The notes beneath the pieces were generated by a model. The model did not search any database and had not been told where the DNA came from. It saw only the letters and a list, made by a program, of their open reading frames with translations. DNA of 14,475 nucleotides from DASYVD01 sp036000545. GTDB taxonomy: Bacteria > Actinomycetota > UBA4738 > CALAEC01. The DNA is taken from contig DASYVD010000152.1 in the NCBI GenBank assembly GCA_036000545.1, forward strand, positions 1 through 14,475, read 5' to 3'. Position numbers and translations under genes: made by a program. Below are positions 1 through 6,091 of the stretch, piece after piece; positions within the stretch are counted from its first letter, which is position 1, and each line of letters starts with the position of its first letter.

Positions 1-2
1 GG

Positions 3-455
3 CAGGGCTTCGAAGACCTGTACCGCAACGAGGGAGACCGACTCTGGCGAGCCGTGTTCGCCTTCGCAGGCGACCGGGGAGTGGCCGACGACGCCGTCTC
101 GGAAGCCTTCGCCCAGTGCATCCGGCGAGGGACCGAAGTGCGAGATCCACGGGCATGGGTTTGGCGCGCTGCCTTCCGTATCGCGGCGGGGGAGCTCAAG
201 GAGCGTGGTCGGTGGGAGAGCCTGCCCGACACCGATCGTGCGGAGGAACCGTCATCCGCTTCTGCCCTGCTGGATGCACTGGTCCAGTTGCCGGCGCGGC
301 AGCGGGCCGTGTTGCTGCTGTTCCATTACGCGGGGTACGCCTCGACGGAGATCGCTCAGATGCTCGGGATGGCCGCCCCCACCGTACGCGTGCACCTGAC
401 TCGAGGCCGTCGACGGCTACGCCGGCTGCTGGAGGAGGAGAATGATGAACCTTGA
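3..455 (+). CDS. ECF-type RNA polymerase sigma factor, 5' end outside the window
   Basis: The frame is open from the first full codon at base 3, and the residues before the GTG at 54 (FEDLYRNEGDRLWRAV) already read as sigma region 2.1. The true start therefore lies upstream of the window and 54 is not it. Region 2 continues through GDRGVADDAVSEAF. After a linker comes region 4: LPARQRAVLLLFHYAGYAS, then the helix-turn-helix TEIAQMLGMAAPTVRVHLTRG and a basic tail. It would direct RNA polymerase to stress- or envelope-response promoters. The stop (453-455) lies inside the next gene, whose ATG is at 442, a 14-base overlap typical of a sigma factor and its membrane regulator. The sigma-70 region 2/4 family is certain; the exact ECF group is not resolved. 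Confidence 0.9.
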   Translation, partial: QGFEDLYRNEGDRLWRAVFAFAGDRGVADDAVSEAFAQCIRRGTEVRDPRAWVWRAAFRIAAGELKERGRWESLPDTDRAEEPSSASALLDALVQLPARQRAVLLLFHYAGYASTEIAQMLGMAAPTVRVHLTRGRRRLRRLLEEENDEP

Positions 456-1776
456 ACGACGTCTGAGGTCGCTCGACGAGCTCTCCGCCCCGGATCTCTA
501 CGGGGAGATCGAGCGCCGGGTCGGTGCGCCTGCCGGTGTGTCCGCCTCTGATGACTCCCTCGGCTGGGAGGGAGGGAAGCGGCTCAGGGTTGCTCTTCTC
601 GCGCTTGTGCTGTTCCTGGCTGCGGTGTCTTTCCTCTGGGCCGCATTCATCCCGGACGGCGGGGAACAGCCCGCCGACACCCGGACGGCAGACCCCTGGG
701 CCTGGGCGCCGGAGGGATGGAGCGAGCTGCCGCCGGTGCCAGCTCACCGTGACGCCTCGGCGTGGGTGTGGACGGGTCGCCAACTGCTGGTCTGGGGCGG
801 CTACGACGAGAAGAACGAGGTGGACGTCGCCGAGGGGTACGCATTCGATCCGGAGACGAAGGCATGGGCGAGCCTGCCGCCGGCGCCCGTGGTACGGACG
901 GACGCGTCGGCGGTGTGGACGGGACGGGAGGCGATCTTCTGGGGCGGTTGGGACCGGGACGGCAATCGGATGGACGGCGTCGCGTTCAACCCTCAGACCG
1001 AGAGCTGGCGCACCATCGCGTCGGCGCCGATCCCCGCGAGGCACGCGGCCGTCGTCATCTGGACCGGTACCGAGATGATCGTGTGGGGCGGCGGAGGACG
1101 CGACGATCCCTCCACCAACAGGAGCGGAGCGGCCTACGACCCTGTGACGGACTCATGGCACACCATCGCCGATGCCCCACTTGGGCTGAACCTTGCCAGC
1201 GGCACGTGGACGGGGCGGGAGGTCATTGTGTTCGGGTCGCTGCTAAACGATCGGAACTGGGCCGCGACCGATACGTCGGTGGGTGCCGCCTACGATCCCA
1301 GGGCGGATTCATGGCGGCGGATGCCGGCGTCTGACCTCTCTCCCCAAGCGACGTCCGCCGTGTGGGTCGGTGATCGCATGGTGGCGTGGGACTTTGAGGT
1401 CCGCGCCCAGGAGTACTTCCCGGAGGCTGATCGCTGGAGCGAGCCGGTGAGGATGCCCCTGGACTTCAGCGAATGCTATCCGGACAGCAGGACGGTGGGC
1501 CGGCAGGTTTTCGCGTGGTTCTGCGGGCGAGCCGCCGAATACGACGTCGCGACCGGAGAGTGGCAGGAGATCCAGGGTGGGGTGACGGAACCCACGATCG
1601 AGGCGCACGGCCGCCCCTACAAGCTCTACCGGTTTGCCTCCCTGGTGGCGGCCGGAGACGTCGTGGTGGTCGCGGCCACCGGCATCACCGTGGATGAGGA
1701 TGGCGTCCCTTGCTACGGGTGCCCGGGGGCTCCCGAGTCCATGTGGATCTACCGCCCGCCGGCAGTCGCCTCCTGA
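442..1776 (+). CDS. Single-pass membrane protein with outside Kelch-like propeller, probable sigma-factor regulator
   Basis: This 444-residue protein has a short cytoplasmic N-terminus (about 1-47, with the charged segment LERRLRSLDELSAPDLYGEIERR's core at 4-26) and one membrane helix at about 48-70. The rest is a long exported region. From about residue 95 a module recurs: WTGRQLLVWGG, WTGREAIFWGG, WTGTEMIVWGG, WTGREVIVFGS, then weaker WVGDRMVAWDF and VGRQVFAWFC. Each is followed by an AYDPxTxxW-like strand, giving about six Kelch-type blades. It overlaps the sigma gene by 14 bases, with GGAGGAGGAG just upstream as ribosome binding site. The context suggests an anti-sigma role with the propeller as sensor. 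This is inference: no zinc-binding HxxxCxxC anti-sigma motif is visible. A second ATG directly follows the first. Confidence 0.75.
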   Translation: MMNLERRLRSLDELSAPDLYGEIERRVGAPAGVSASDDSLGWEGGKRLRVALLALVLFLAAVSFLWAAFIPDGGEQPADTRTADPWAWAPEGWSELPPVPAHRDASAWVWTGRQLLVWGGYDEKNEVDVAEGYAFDPETKAWASLPPAPVVRTDASAVWTGREAIFWGGWDRDGNRMDGVAFNPQTESWRTIASAPIPARHAAVVIWTGTEMIVWGGGGRDDPSTNRSGAAYDPVTDSWHTIADAPLGLNLASGTWTGREVIVFGSLLNDRNWAATDTSVGAAYDPRADSWRRMPASDLSPQATSAVWVGDRMVAWDFEVRAQEYFPEADRWSEPVRMPLDFSECYPDSRTVGRQVFAWFCGRAAEYDVATGEWQEIQGGVTEPTIEAHGRPYKLYRFASLVAAGDVVVVAATGITVDEDGVPCYGCPGAPESMWIYRPPAVAS

Positions 1777-1794
1777 TGGGGACGGTCACCGGAG

Positions 1795-2565
1795 TCACCC
1801 ACCGACGAGGTTGGAGAGCGTTTGCCCGCCGTCGACGACGATCACGGCGCCGGTGATGAAGGACGCGGCATCCGAGGCCAGGAATCGAGCCACCGTGGCC
1901 ACCTCCTCGGACCGGCCCCACCGTCCCATGGGGATCGAGCTCCGGATGGTCTCGTAGAAGTTGGGATCCTGTCGGGCCCCCACGTTGAGGTCCGTCTCGA
2001 TCCACCCAGGGGCGATCGCGTTCACTCGGATGCCGGAACTGGCCCACTCCCGGGCCACTGTCCGGGTGAAGTTGATCAGCGCGGCCTTGGCGGCCCCGTA
2101 GTAGGTGAGCCCGGGACTGGCGGTGAGCCCGGCCACCGAGGCGACGTTGATCACGCAACCAGCCCGCTTCTCCAGCAGGAGGGGGGCGACCGCCTTCGTG
2201 CAGTAAAACGCGCTGGTGAAATTCAAGCGGAGGTACTTCTCGAAGCCGTCCTCGCGGATCGAGTCCACGGTCGAGAGGAACGGCGCCCCGCCGGCGTTGT
2301 TGACGAGGATATCGATGGTGCCCATCTCCTCGGCCGCGCGGTCAACCAGGCTCCGGACCTGCTCCGGGTCGGTGACGTCGGTGGGCACGGCCAAGGCCCG
2401 ACGCCCCTCGGCCTCGACCTCTTTCGTCGCCGCCTCGAGTTCCTCCCGGCCGCGGGCGGCGAGCATCACGTCGGCACCGGCCTGCGCGAAGGCCAAGGCG
2501 ATGGCCCGGCCGATCCCTCGGCTTCCCCCGGTCACCAGCGCGACCTTACCCTCGAGCTCGGTCAT
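1795..2565 (-). CDS. SDR-family oxidoreductase (FabG-like)
   Basis: This is a classical short-chain dehydrogenase/reductase of 256 residues, the usual family length. Visible are the nucleotide-binding TGGSRGIG (12-19), NNAG (89-92), the structural Asn in LRLNF (about 115), catalytic Ser143 (NVASV), and Tyr156/Lys160 (YYGAAKAA). The C-terminal VVDGG motif is also present. Arginine after strand 2 (AARGREEL) favours NADP(H). The start at 2565 (MTELEGK) is preferred over an in-frame ATG 69 bases upstream because AAAGGGAG lies about 8 bases before it and the extra 23 residues do not look like SDR sequence. The substrate cannot be read from the sequence; a 3-oxoacyl or alcohol/ketone substrate is possible. 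It converges on the Kelch gene (18-base gap) and diverges from the phosphatase gene. Confidence 0.93.
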   Translation of the reverse strand: MTELEGKVALVTGGSRGIGRAIALAFAQAGADVMLAARGREELEAATKEVEAEGRRALAVPTDVTDPEQVRSLVDRAAEEMGTIDILVNNAGGAPFLSTVDSIREDGFEKYLRLNFTSAFYCTKAVAPLLLEKRAGCVINVASVAGLTASPGLTYYGAAKAALINFTRTVAREWASSGIRVNAIAPGWIETDLNVGARQDPNFYETIRSSIPMGRWGRSEEVATVARFLASDAASFITGAVIVVDGGQTLSNLVGG

Positions 2566-2582
2566 GCCGATGCTCCCTTTGG

Positions 2583-2613
2583 TTGGGGCAGGAACGACCG
2601 CTCCTCCTACAAT
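2583..2613 (+). promoter_or_regulatory. Candidate promoter of the phosphatase gene, nearly leaderless
   Basis: A TACAAT -10 hexamer lies at 2608-2613 with a weak TTGGGG -35 at 2583-2588 (19-base spacer). The ATG follows the -10 by only 9 bases and has no Shine-Dalgarno sequence, so transcription would start at or within a few bases of the start codon. It sits in the 57-base divergent gap shared with the SDR gene. Confidence 0.5.
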
Positions 2614-2622
2614 CGAAAACAG

Positions 2623-3534
2623 ATGACAGCTCACTCTACTGATTCGGGGGGACCGCTCGCTGTCCCGCCCAGCGCAGCCTCACTCAGGGCTCGCTACTCC
2701 CCCCGTGCCCCCCGCAAAGTCGGCGACCCGGACCTGTGGACCCCGGCCTCTTTCTCGCGGGAGCAGCTTCGCCACGCGCTGCTCGGAGACGGTCCCGCAG
2801 GCCTCAACGCTCACGATCGCTCCAACATCATGTGGAAGATCCGCCGGCTCTGCGACGCGGACCCCGACTCGCAGTTCGGCCTCACCGGCGTCGACGGCCT
2901 CTCCCAGGACGAGGTGCTGGCGATGATGGCCGAGGCCGGGGGCTTCCCCGTGGAGACCGGCCCGGACGATGAGCTGGCGGTTTGGGTCGACCCCGACAAG
3001 GTGATCGAATCGTTTGAAGACGTCGGCGATCGTCTGGCGCTCGCCGCCGAACGTGGCGAGCGAGTGATTCTCGCCACAGGGCACCCCGTCGGTCTGGTGC
3101 TCCTGTACCAGGCGACGGCCCGCCTGCTCGCCGAGGGAGGAGCGAAGATCTCCCGGCCGCTCGAGGGGTTCACCTGGAAGCATGTGGATCGGAAGGATGG
3201 TGAGCGAAAGCGCCAGATCCGGTACCTGGGAGGGGTTGCCGTCCTCACCGATCGGGCATCAAGCCTGCACACCCACAGCCCGGAGGCCATGAAGCTGATG
3301 CTCGAGGAGTCCCCTCCCGACCTGGTGTTCGCCGATCACGGGTTCGCCGGAGCGGCGATGGAGGCAGGGATCGACACGGTGGCCATCGCCGACATCAACG
3401 ACCCGGCATTGATGGTCGCGTGGCGGCAGGGACGGGGCGGCCCCGTGGTGGTAATGGACGACAACGTCCAGCCCGAGGCTTACTGGCCCTGCTTCCAGGT
3501 CATCGCGTCCCGCTTCGCCGATGGGAGCCGTTAG
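2623..3534 (+). CDS. Phosphatase-family protein (PF15698-like)
   Basis: This 303-residue protein resembles the actinobacterial family annotated simply as phosphatase (Pfam PF15698). Supporting segments in order are NAHDRSNIMWKIRRL (62-76), the loop RVILATGHPVGL (147-158), VAVLTDRASSLHTHSPEAM (205-223), DLVFADHGFAGAA (233-245), ADINDPAL (256-263) and VVVMDDNV (275-282). The recurrent His/Asp residues in these loops suggest a metal-dependent or phosphoryl-binding active site, but no substrate can be inferred. The N-terminal 40 residues are polar and low in structure. The start at 2623 is chosen from the adjacent TACAAT hexamer; the frame stays open far upstream, opposite the SDR gene, but that stretch is shadow. 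Its TAG overlaps the convergent zinc-ribbon gene's stop by 4 bases. Confidence 0.8.
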   Translation: MTAHSTDSGGPLAVPPSAASLRARYSPRAPRKVGDPDLWTPASFSREQLRHALLGDGPAGLNAHDRSNIMWKIRRLCDADPDSQFGLTGVDGLSQDEVLAMMAEAGGFPVETGPDDELAVWVDPDKVIESFEDVGDRLALAAERGERVILATGHPVGLVLLYQATARLLAEGGAKISRPLEGFTWKHVDRKDGERKRQIRYLGGVAVLTDRASSLHTHSPEAMKLMLEESPPDLVFADHGFAGAAMEAGIDTVAIADINDPALMVAWRQGRGGPVVVMDDNVQPEAYWPCFQVIASRFADGSR

Positions 3535-3887
3535 ACCCGGGCGCCATCGTCCACCGACTCGAGGACGAACCTGGCGAGGTCTCGGGCCTCGTCGTCGGGC
3601 AGCGAGATCGCGCACATGGCCTGGTCGTTTACCCAGACGGAGAAGCGCACGTGGTGGCTGGGGATGCGAACCGTGTCCCCCTCGCTCTCGACCTCGATCT
3701 CCTCCAGGTAGCAACTGGTCCGGAGGTAGGACTCGGCTGGGTCGGTCGGCGCGACGGGGATCCCTCGGAACCACCGAGAGACCTTTGGACCCTTCGGCGG
3801 GAGAAGATGCCTGGGAAGCCGAGCGCCGCACGCGAAGCAGAACCGGTGCTCGTCTGGTTGAACGACGCCGCAGCGAGTGCAGAACAT
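3531..3887 (-). CDS. Small zinc-ribbon protein of unknown function
   Basis: This 118-residue protein opens with a zinc ribbon: Cys3-x2-Cys6 and Cys17-x2-Cys20 (CTRCG...CFACG), bound to coordinate one Zn2+. The remaining ~95 residues (for example YLEEIEVESEGDTVRIP and a final DDEARDLARFVLES helix) look like a small beta-rich domain that I do not recognise. The start at 3887 is supported by GAAGGAGG at 3893-3900, 5 bases upstream. An in-frame ATG at 3944 would add 19 residues but has no ribosome binding site. There is no membrane helix. Its TAA overlaps the TAG of the convergent phosphatase gene. It lies 67 bases downstream of the DUF72 gene on the same strand and may be co-transcribed with it. 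Confidence 0.75.
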   Translation of the reverse strand: MFCTRCGVVQPDEHRFCFACGARLPRHLLPPKGPKVSRWFRGIPVAPTDPAESYLRTSCYLEEIEVESEGDTVRIPSHHVRFSVWVNDQAMCAISLPDDEARDLARFVLESVDDGARV

Positions 3888-3954
3888 GGAGGCCTCCTTC
3901 TTCGCCACGCCTGCCAGGAACCGTACTCCTTCTTCCCCGGCCATACGGGCGCAG

Positions 3955-4662
3955 TCATCTTCGATCCATCAGCGACATGAGCCGCTCGGCGTGCCGGGGG
4001 CCCACGGCATCCTCCTCGTGCTTGAAGAAGGCGAACACGTCCCGACCGGTTTCCACCTCTCCCCCGATCCAGGCCCCCCATCCGGACAGCTCGTCGTCCG
4101 TGTAGGCGTTCTTCCGGAGACGGAGGTAGCCGAACGGCTCCGCGGTTCGGGTGCCGGGCTCTTGCTCGTCGGTCTCCGCGAGGCACCAGGCCACGCCCTG
4201 GTCTCCCAGGATGCCCCGGGCTTCCTCCCAGGAGGGATGCCGGAACTCCATGGCGTACCGGAACGTTGGGGGAAGGTAGCCCAGGAACCCCTCGATCAGA
4301 CGGCGGTCGAACCGGAGCGAGGGCGGACACTGGAACAGGATGGGGCCGAGGCGTGAGCCCAGGGCCCGGGCCCGGTCGAGGAACTCCGAGACGTCCTCGT
4401 CGGCGTCCGCCAGTCGCTTGGTGTGCGTGATCCGCCCGTGAGCCTTCAGCACGAACCGGAAGTCCTCCGACGTCTTCTCCGCCCAGGCGGTCAGCGTCTT
4501 GGTCGCCGGATACCGGCGGAAGGTGTAGTTGATCTCGACGGAACCGAACCGCCCCGAGTAGTGGCGCAGCATCTCGGTGTCGGGGAGATCCTCCGGGTAG
4601 AAGGGGCCCTTCCATTCCTTGTAGGCGAACCCCGAGGTGCCGACGTACGCAGTACCGGTCAC
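3955..4662 (-). CDS. DUF72 domain protein (YecE-like TIM barrel)
   Basis: The protein is 235 residues, close to the usual family length. The family signature is clear: YVGTSGFAYKEWKGPFYPE at the N-terminus, then VEINYTFRRYP, FRFVLKAHGRITHTKRL, LGPILFQCPPSLRFD, YAMEFRHPSW, YLRLR and a C-terminal DVFAFFKHEEDAVGPRHAERL helix. The family (Pfam PF01904) folds as a TIM barrel; its biochemical role is not established. Start choice is uncertain. GTG at 4662 (just before TGTAYVG) places the signature at the N-terminus as in relatives but has only a weak AGGA nearby; GTG at 4680 is an alternative. The open frame continues to 5085, but the upstream translation shows no family similarity. Confidence 0.88.
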   Translation of the reverse strand: MTGTAYVGTSGFAYKEWKGPFYPEDLPDTEMLRHYSGRFGSVEINYTFRRYPATKTLTAWAEKTSEDFRFVLKAHGRITHTKRLADADEDVSEFLDRARALGSRLGPILFQCPPSLRFDRRLIEGFLGYLPPTFRYAMEFRHPSWEEARGILGDQGVAWCLAETDEQEPGTRTAEPFGYLRLRKNAYTDDELSGWGAWIGGEVETGRDVFAFFKHEEDAVGPRHAERLMSLMDRR

Positions 4663-4860
4663 GATCCTGGATTTTCGCACCCGATGGGAGAAGCCGTGGT
4701 CAGGGCCGGCCGCAGCGAGAGACGTCACCAGCCGCCGAAGAGCTTCCGCCGCCGACAATGAAGGCGCCGGTCTCGGCATCGATGACCGTGCCCAGCCGCC
4801 CCGCCCAGGGGGACCTCGGTTGCGCGCGGAGGATCCTGGTCCCTGGCTCGGCGGGTGGGC

Positions 4861-4866
4861 TAGACT
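4861..4866 (+). promoter_or_regulatory. Candidate -10 hexamer (TAGACT) for the Clp1-like operon
   Basis: TAGACT is identical to the hexamer preceding the GalE2-like gene (7654-7659) and fits the TANNNT pattern seen repeatedly in this window. Transcription from it would start near 4873 and give an untranslated leader of about 200 bases before the kinase ATG. No clear -35 is visible. The GTG at 4877 is not favoured as a leaderless start because its reading frame runs through the kinase gene out of phase. Confidence 0.35.
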
Positions 4867-4885
4867 TGGCCTCGGCGTGACCGCA

Positions 4886-5071
4886 GGTCGCGCCGGAGAG
4901 GTTCTGTTCCGCGACCGAGGACCTGATGATCGTGACCAGGATGTCCCGACCCGTCGAGCAGCCCGCGCGCCCCGCAGTACCCAGATGGCGTGGGGTAGCC
5001 AGGCGCGGGGGAGCGCTGCCCGGAGGATAGTCCAGCCCGGCGCGGATCCGAGCCTCCGACCGTTCGGAGGC
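4886..5071 (+). promoter_or_regulatory. Putative structured 5' leader of the Clp1-like kinase mRNA
   Basis: Successive stems can be drawn. Stem 1 is a perfect 7-bp pairing of 4886-4892 with 4910-4916 (GGTCGCG/CGCGACC). Stem 2 is GGA-CCTG (4919-4925) with CAGG (4937-4940) and TCC (4944-4946), with a 3-base bulge. Stem 3 is CCCCGC (4970-4975) with GCGGGG (5005-5010), extended by GCGC pairs (4965-4968 with 5013-5016) and topped by TACCC/GGGTA (4978-4982 with 4993-4997). The last stem holds the ribosome binding site. It matches no riboswitch class I know. GC-rich DNA gives chance stems, so the whole leader is a hypothesis. Confidence 0.35.
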
Positions 5072-5083
5072 CCGCATGGATCC
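5044..5083 (+). promoter_or_regulatory. Two-tier hairpin enclosing the ribosome binding site and start codon of the kinase gene
   Basis: Bases 5052-5059 (GCCTCCGA) pair perfectly with 5064-5071 (TCGGAGGC) around a 4-base loop, burying the CGGAGG Shine-Dalgarno sequence (5065-5070). Outside it, GGATCC at 5044-5049 can pair with GGATCC at 5078-5083, giving 6 more base pairs that take in the G of the ATG at 5076-5078. The 14 pairs around the initiation region should hinder translation. A second CGGAGG at 5021-5026 could pair with CCTCCG at 5053-5058 instead and release the site. The pairing is read directly; the regulatory role is inferred. Confidence 0.5.
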
Positions 5084-5966
5084 ACACGAGGAAGCGGTTC
5101 GTCACGCCGTCACCCGCGCAGGAGTGACCCTCTTGGTGGGTGGGCTCGACTCGGGCAAGACCACCCTGGCCCGCATGATCGCCGCTGCCGGCCTGGAGGC
5201 AGGTTCCACCGTCGCCGTGGTCGACGCGGACGTCGGGCAATCCACCGTCGGGCCTCCCACCACCGTGGGGCTGCGCCTGTGCCGGAGCCCCGCGGACCTC
5301 GAGCCCGATGCGCTGGCCAAGGCGGACGAGCTGGCCTTCGTGGGGTCCACCTCCCCCCAGGGCCATCTGCTTCCCTTGGCGGTCGGGGCCCGGCGAGTGT
5401 TGGACCGGGCCCGGGCCGAAGGGGCCGACCTGGTTGTGGTGGACACGACCGGTTTGGTCACCGGGGTCTACGCGCAGGTGCTGAAGTTCCAGAAGATCGA
5501 GCTGCTCCAGCCCGACCTGGTGATCGGTCTGGCCCGCGGCCAGGAGCTCGACCCCCTGATCGGCATCGTGAGGCGGTTCTTCGCTGCCGACGTGCTGTCC
5601 CTCCGGGTTCATCCGGAAGTCCTACCCACTTCGGTGGAGCAACGGGCCCAGAACCGCGAGCAGGCCATGCGGCGCTACTTCTCGGCCCCGCTTCAGCGGT
5701 GGCGGGTCAAGCCCTCGGTGTTCATGCCCGCCCTGCCCGCGCTCTTCGACCTGGGCGTCTTGGACCACATCGTGGTCGGGCTCTCCGACGGGAAGGGCGG
5801 CTGCTTGGGGATCGGGTACCTCGAGCACCTTCCGGCCGAAGGAGCCCTGCGCCTCAACTCGCCCGTGCCGGATGCGCCCAAGGCGCTTATCCTCGGTTCC
5901 GTTCGCCTGGAGGAGGGGTTCCAGGCCCGGCGAGTGGACCTCCGCAACTTGCTCGGATCGGACTGA
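5076..5966 (+). CDS. Clp1/Grc3-family polynucleotide 5'-hydroxyl kinase
   Basis: This 296-residue P-loop protein has the Clp1/Grc3 (PF16575-type) signature rather than that of a general GTPase. The Walker A motif is GGLDSGKTT (22-30, Lys28) with the family's Asp at 25. The Walker B region is VVDADVGQS (48-56); the family's DxDxGQ is intact. Then come FVGSTSPQGH (88-97), VVVDTTGLVTG (120-130), and a lid-like segment with RxxxR at Arg190/Arg194 followed by MRRYF. The C-terminal ~90 residues (VGLSDGKGGCLGIGYLEHL and on) match the beta domain of archaeal and eukaryotic members. Such enzymes phosphorylate 5'-OH RNA or DNA ends with NTP. Bacterial members are uncommon. The ATG at 5076 has CGGAGG 5 bases upstream, inside a hairpin. 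The gene for bS22 follows after 15 bases. Family call is strong; substrate is unknown. Confidence 0.85.
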   Translation: MDPHEEAVRHAVTRAGVTLLVGGLDSGKTTLARMIAAAGLEAGSTVAVVDADVGQSTVGPPTTVGLRLCRSPADLEPDALAKADELAFVGSTSPQGHLLPLAVGARRVLDRARAEGADLVVVDTTGLVTGVYAQVLKFQKIELLQPDLVIGLARGQELDPLIGIVRRFFAADVLSLRVHPEVLPTSVEQRAQNREQAMRRYFSAPLQRWRVKPSVFMPALPALFDLGVLDHIVVGLSDGKGGCLGIGYLEHLPAEGALRLNSPVPDAPKALILGSVRLEEGFQARRVDLRNLLGSD

Positions 5967-5981
5967 CGAGAAAGGAGACGG

Positions 5982-6080
5982 ATGCCGTCGCTGATCAAGA
6001 AGCGCCGAAAGAAGATGCGGAAGAAGAAGCACAAGAAGCTGCTGAAGAAGACCCGCTGGCAGCGGCGCCAGAAGAAGTAG
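5982..6080 (+). CDS. Small ribosomal subunit protein bS22 (AURKAIP1/COX24 family)
   Basis: This is a 32-residue, extremely basic protein: MPSLIKKRRKKMRKKKHKKL, then LKKTRWQRRQKK. It matches the pattern of the mycobacterial bS22 gene (Rv0500B type, SxIKKRRKRMxKKKHRKLLRRTRxQRRK). The protein binds 16S rRNA near the decoding region of the small subunit, and its mitochondrial relative is mS38. The start is fixed by AAAGGAG at 5971-5977, 4 bases before the ATG; the stop is TAG at 6078-6080. It sits 15 bases after the kinase gene and 11 bases before the hydrolase gene, so it is read in the same operon. Genes this short are often missed. It is one of the best taxonomic pointers in the window. Confidence 0.93.
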   Translation: MPSLIKKRRKKMRKKKHKKLLKKTRWQRRQKK

Positions 6081-6091
6081 GGAGTCCTCTC

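Larger units (their letters stand above)
4663..5075. other. 413-base intergenic region without a convincing gene
   Basis: The region lies between the divergent DUF72 and Clp1-like genes. Open frames cross it on both strands, but their translations are Arg/Pro/Gly-rich and show no recognisable domain. About 4663-4860 holds only the unidentified upstream region of the DUF72 gene. From about 4861 rightward there is a -10-like hexamer and several stem-loops, described separately. No tRNA T-arm or SRP or RNase P core motif is present. Confidence 0.6.

Noticed and set aside
1777..1794. Terminator between the convergent Kelch and SDR genes
   Set aside because: Only about 4 base pairs can be formed in the gap and no T-run is present.
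4931..4970. SRP RNA-like string (ACCAGG...GAGCAGCC) in the intergenic region
   Set aside because: The GGAA tetraloop and symmetric internal loops of the SRP core are missing; the resemblance is superficial.
4970..5075. Possible tRNA or RNase P RNA before the kinase gene
   Set aside because: There is no T-arm GTTCGA motif, no acceptor pairing, and no conserved RNase P core such as GAGGAAAGTCC in proper context.
4700..5077. Minus-strand 125-codon open frame in the intergenic region
   Set aside because: A short stretch (GTVIDAETGAFIVGGG) looks protein-like, but there is no ribosome binding site, no family, and it runs into the DUF72 upstream region.
4637..6080. Long plus-strand open frame running into the lipoprotein hydrolase
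   Set aside because: It crosses the kinase and bS22 genes out of frame with an Arg/Gly/Pro-rich translation; the real gene starts at the GTG at 6092 with its own ribosome binding site.
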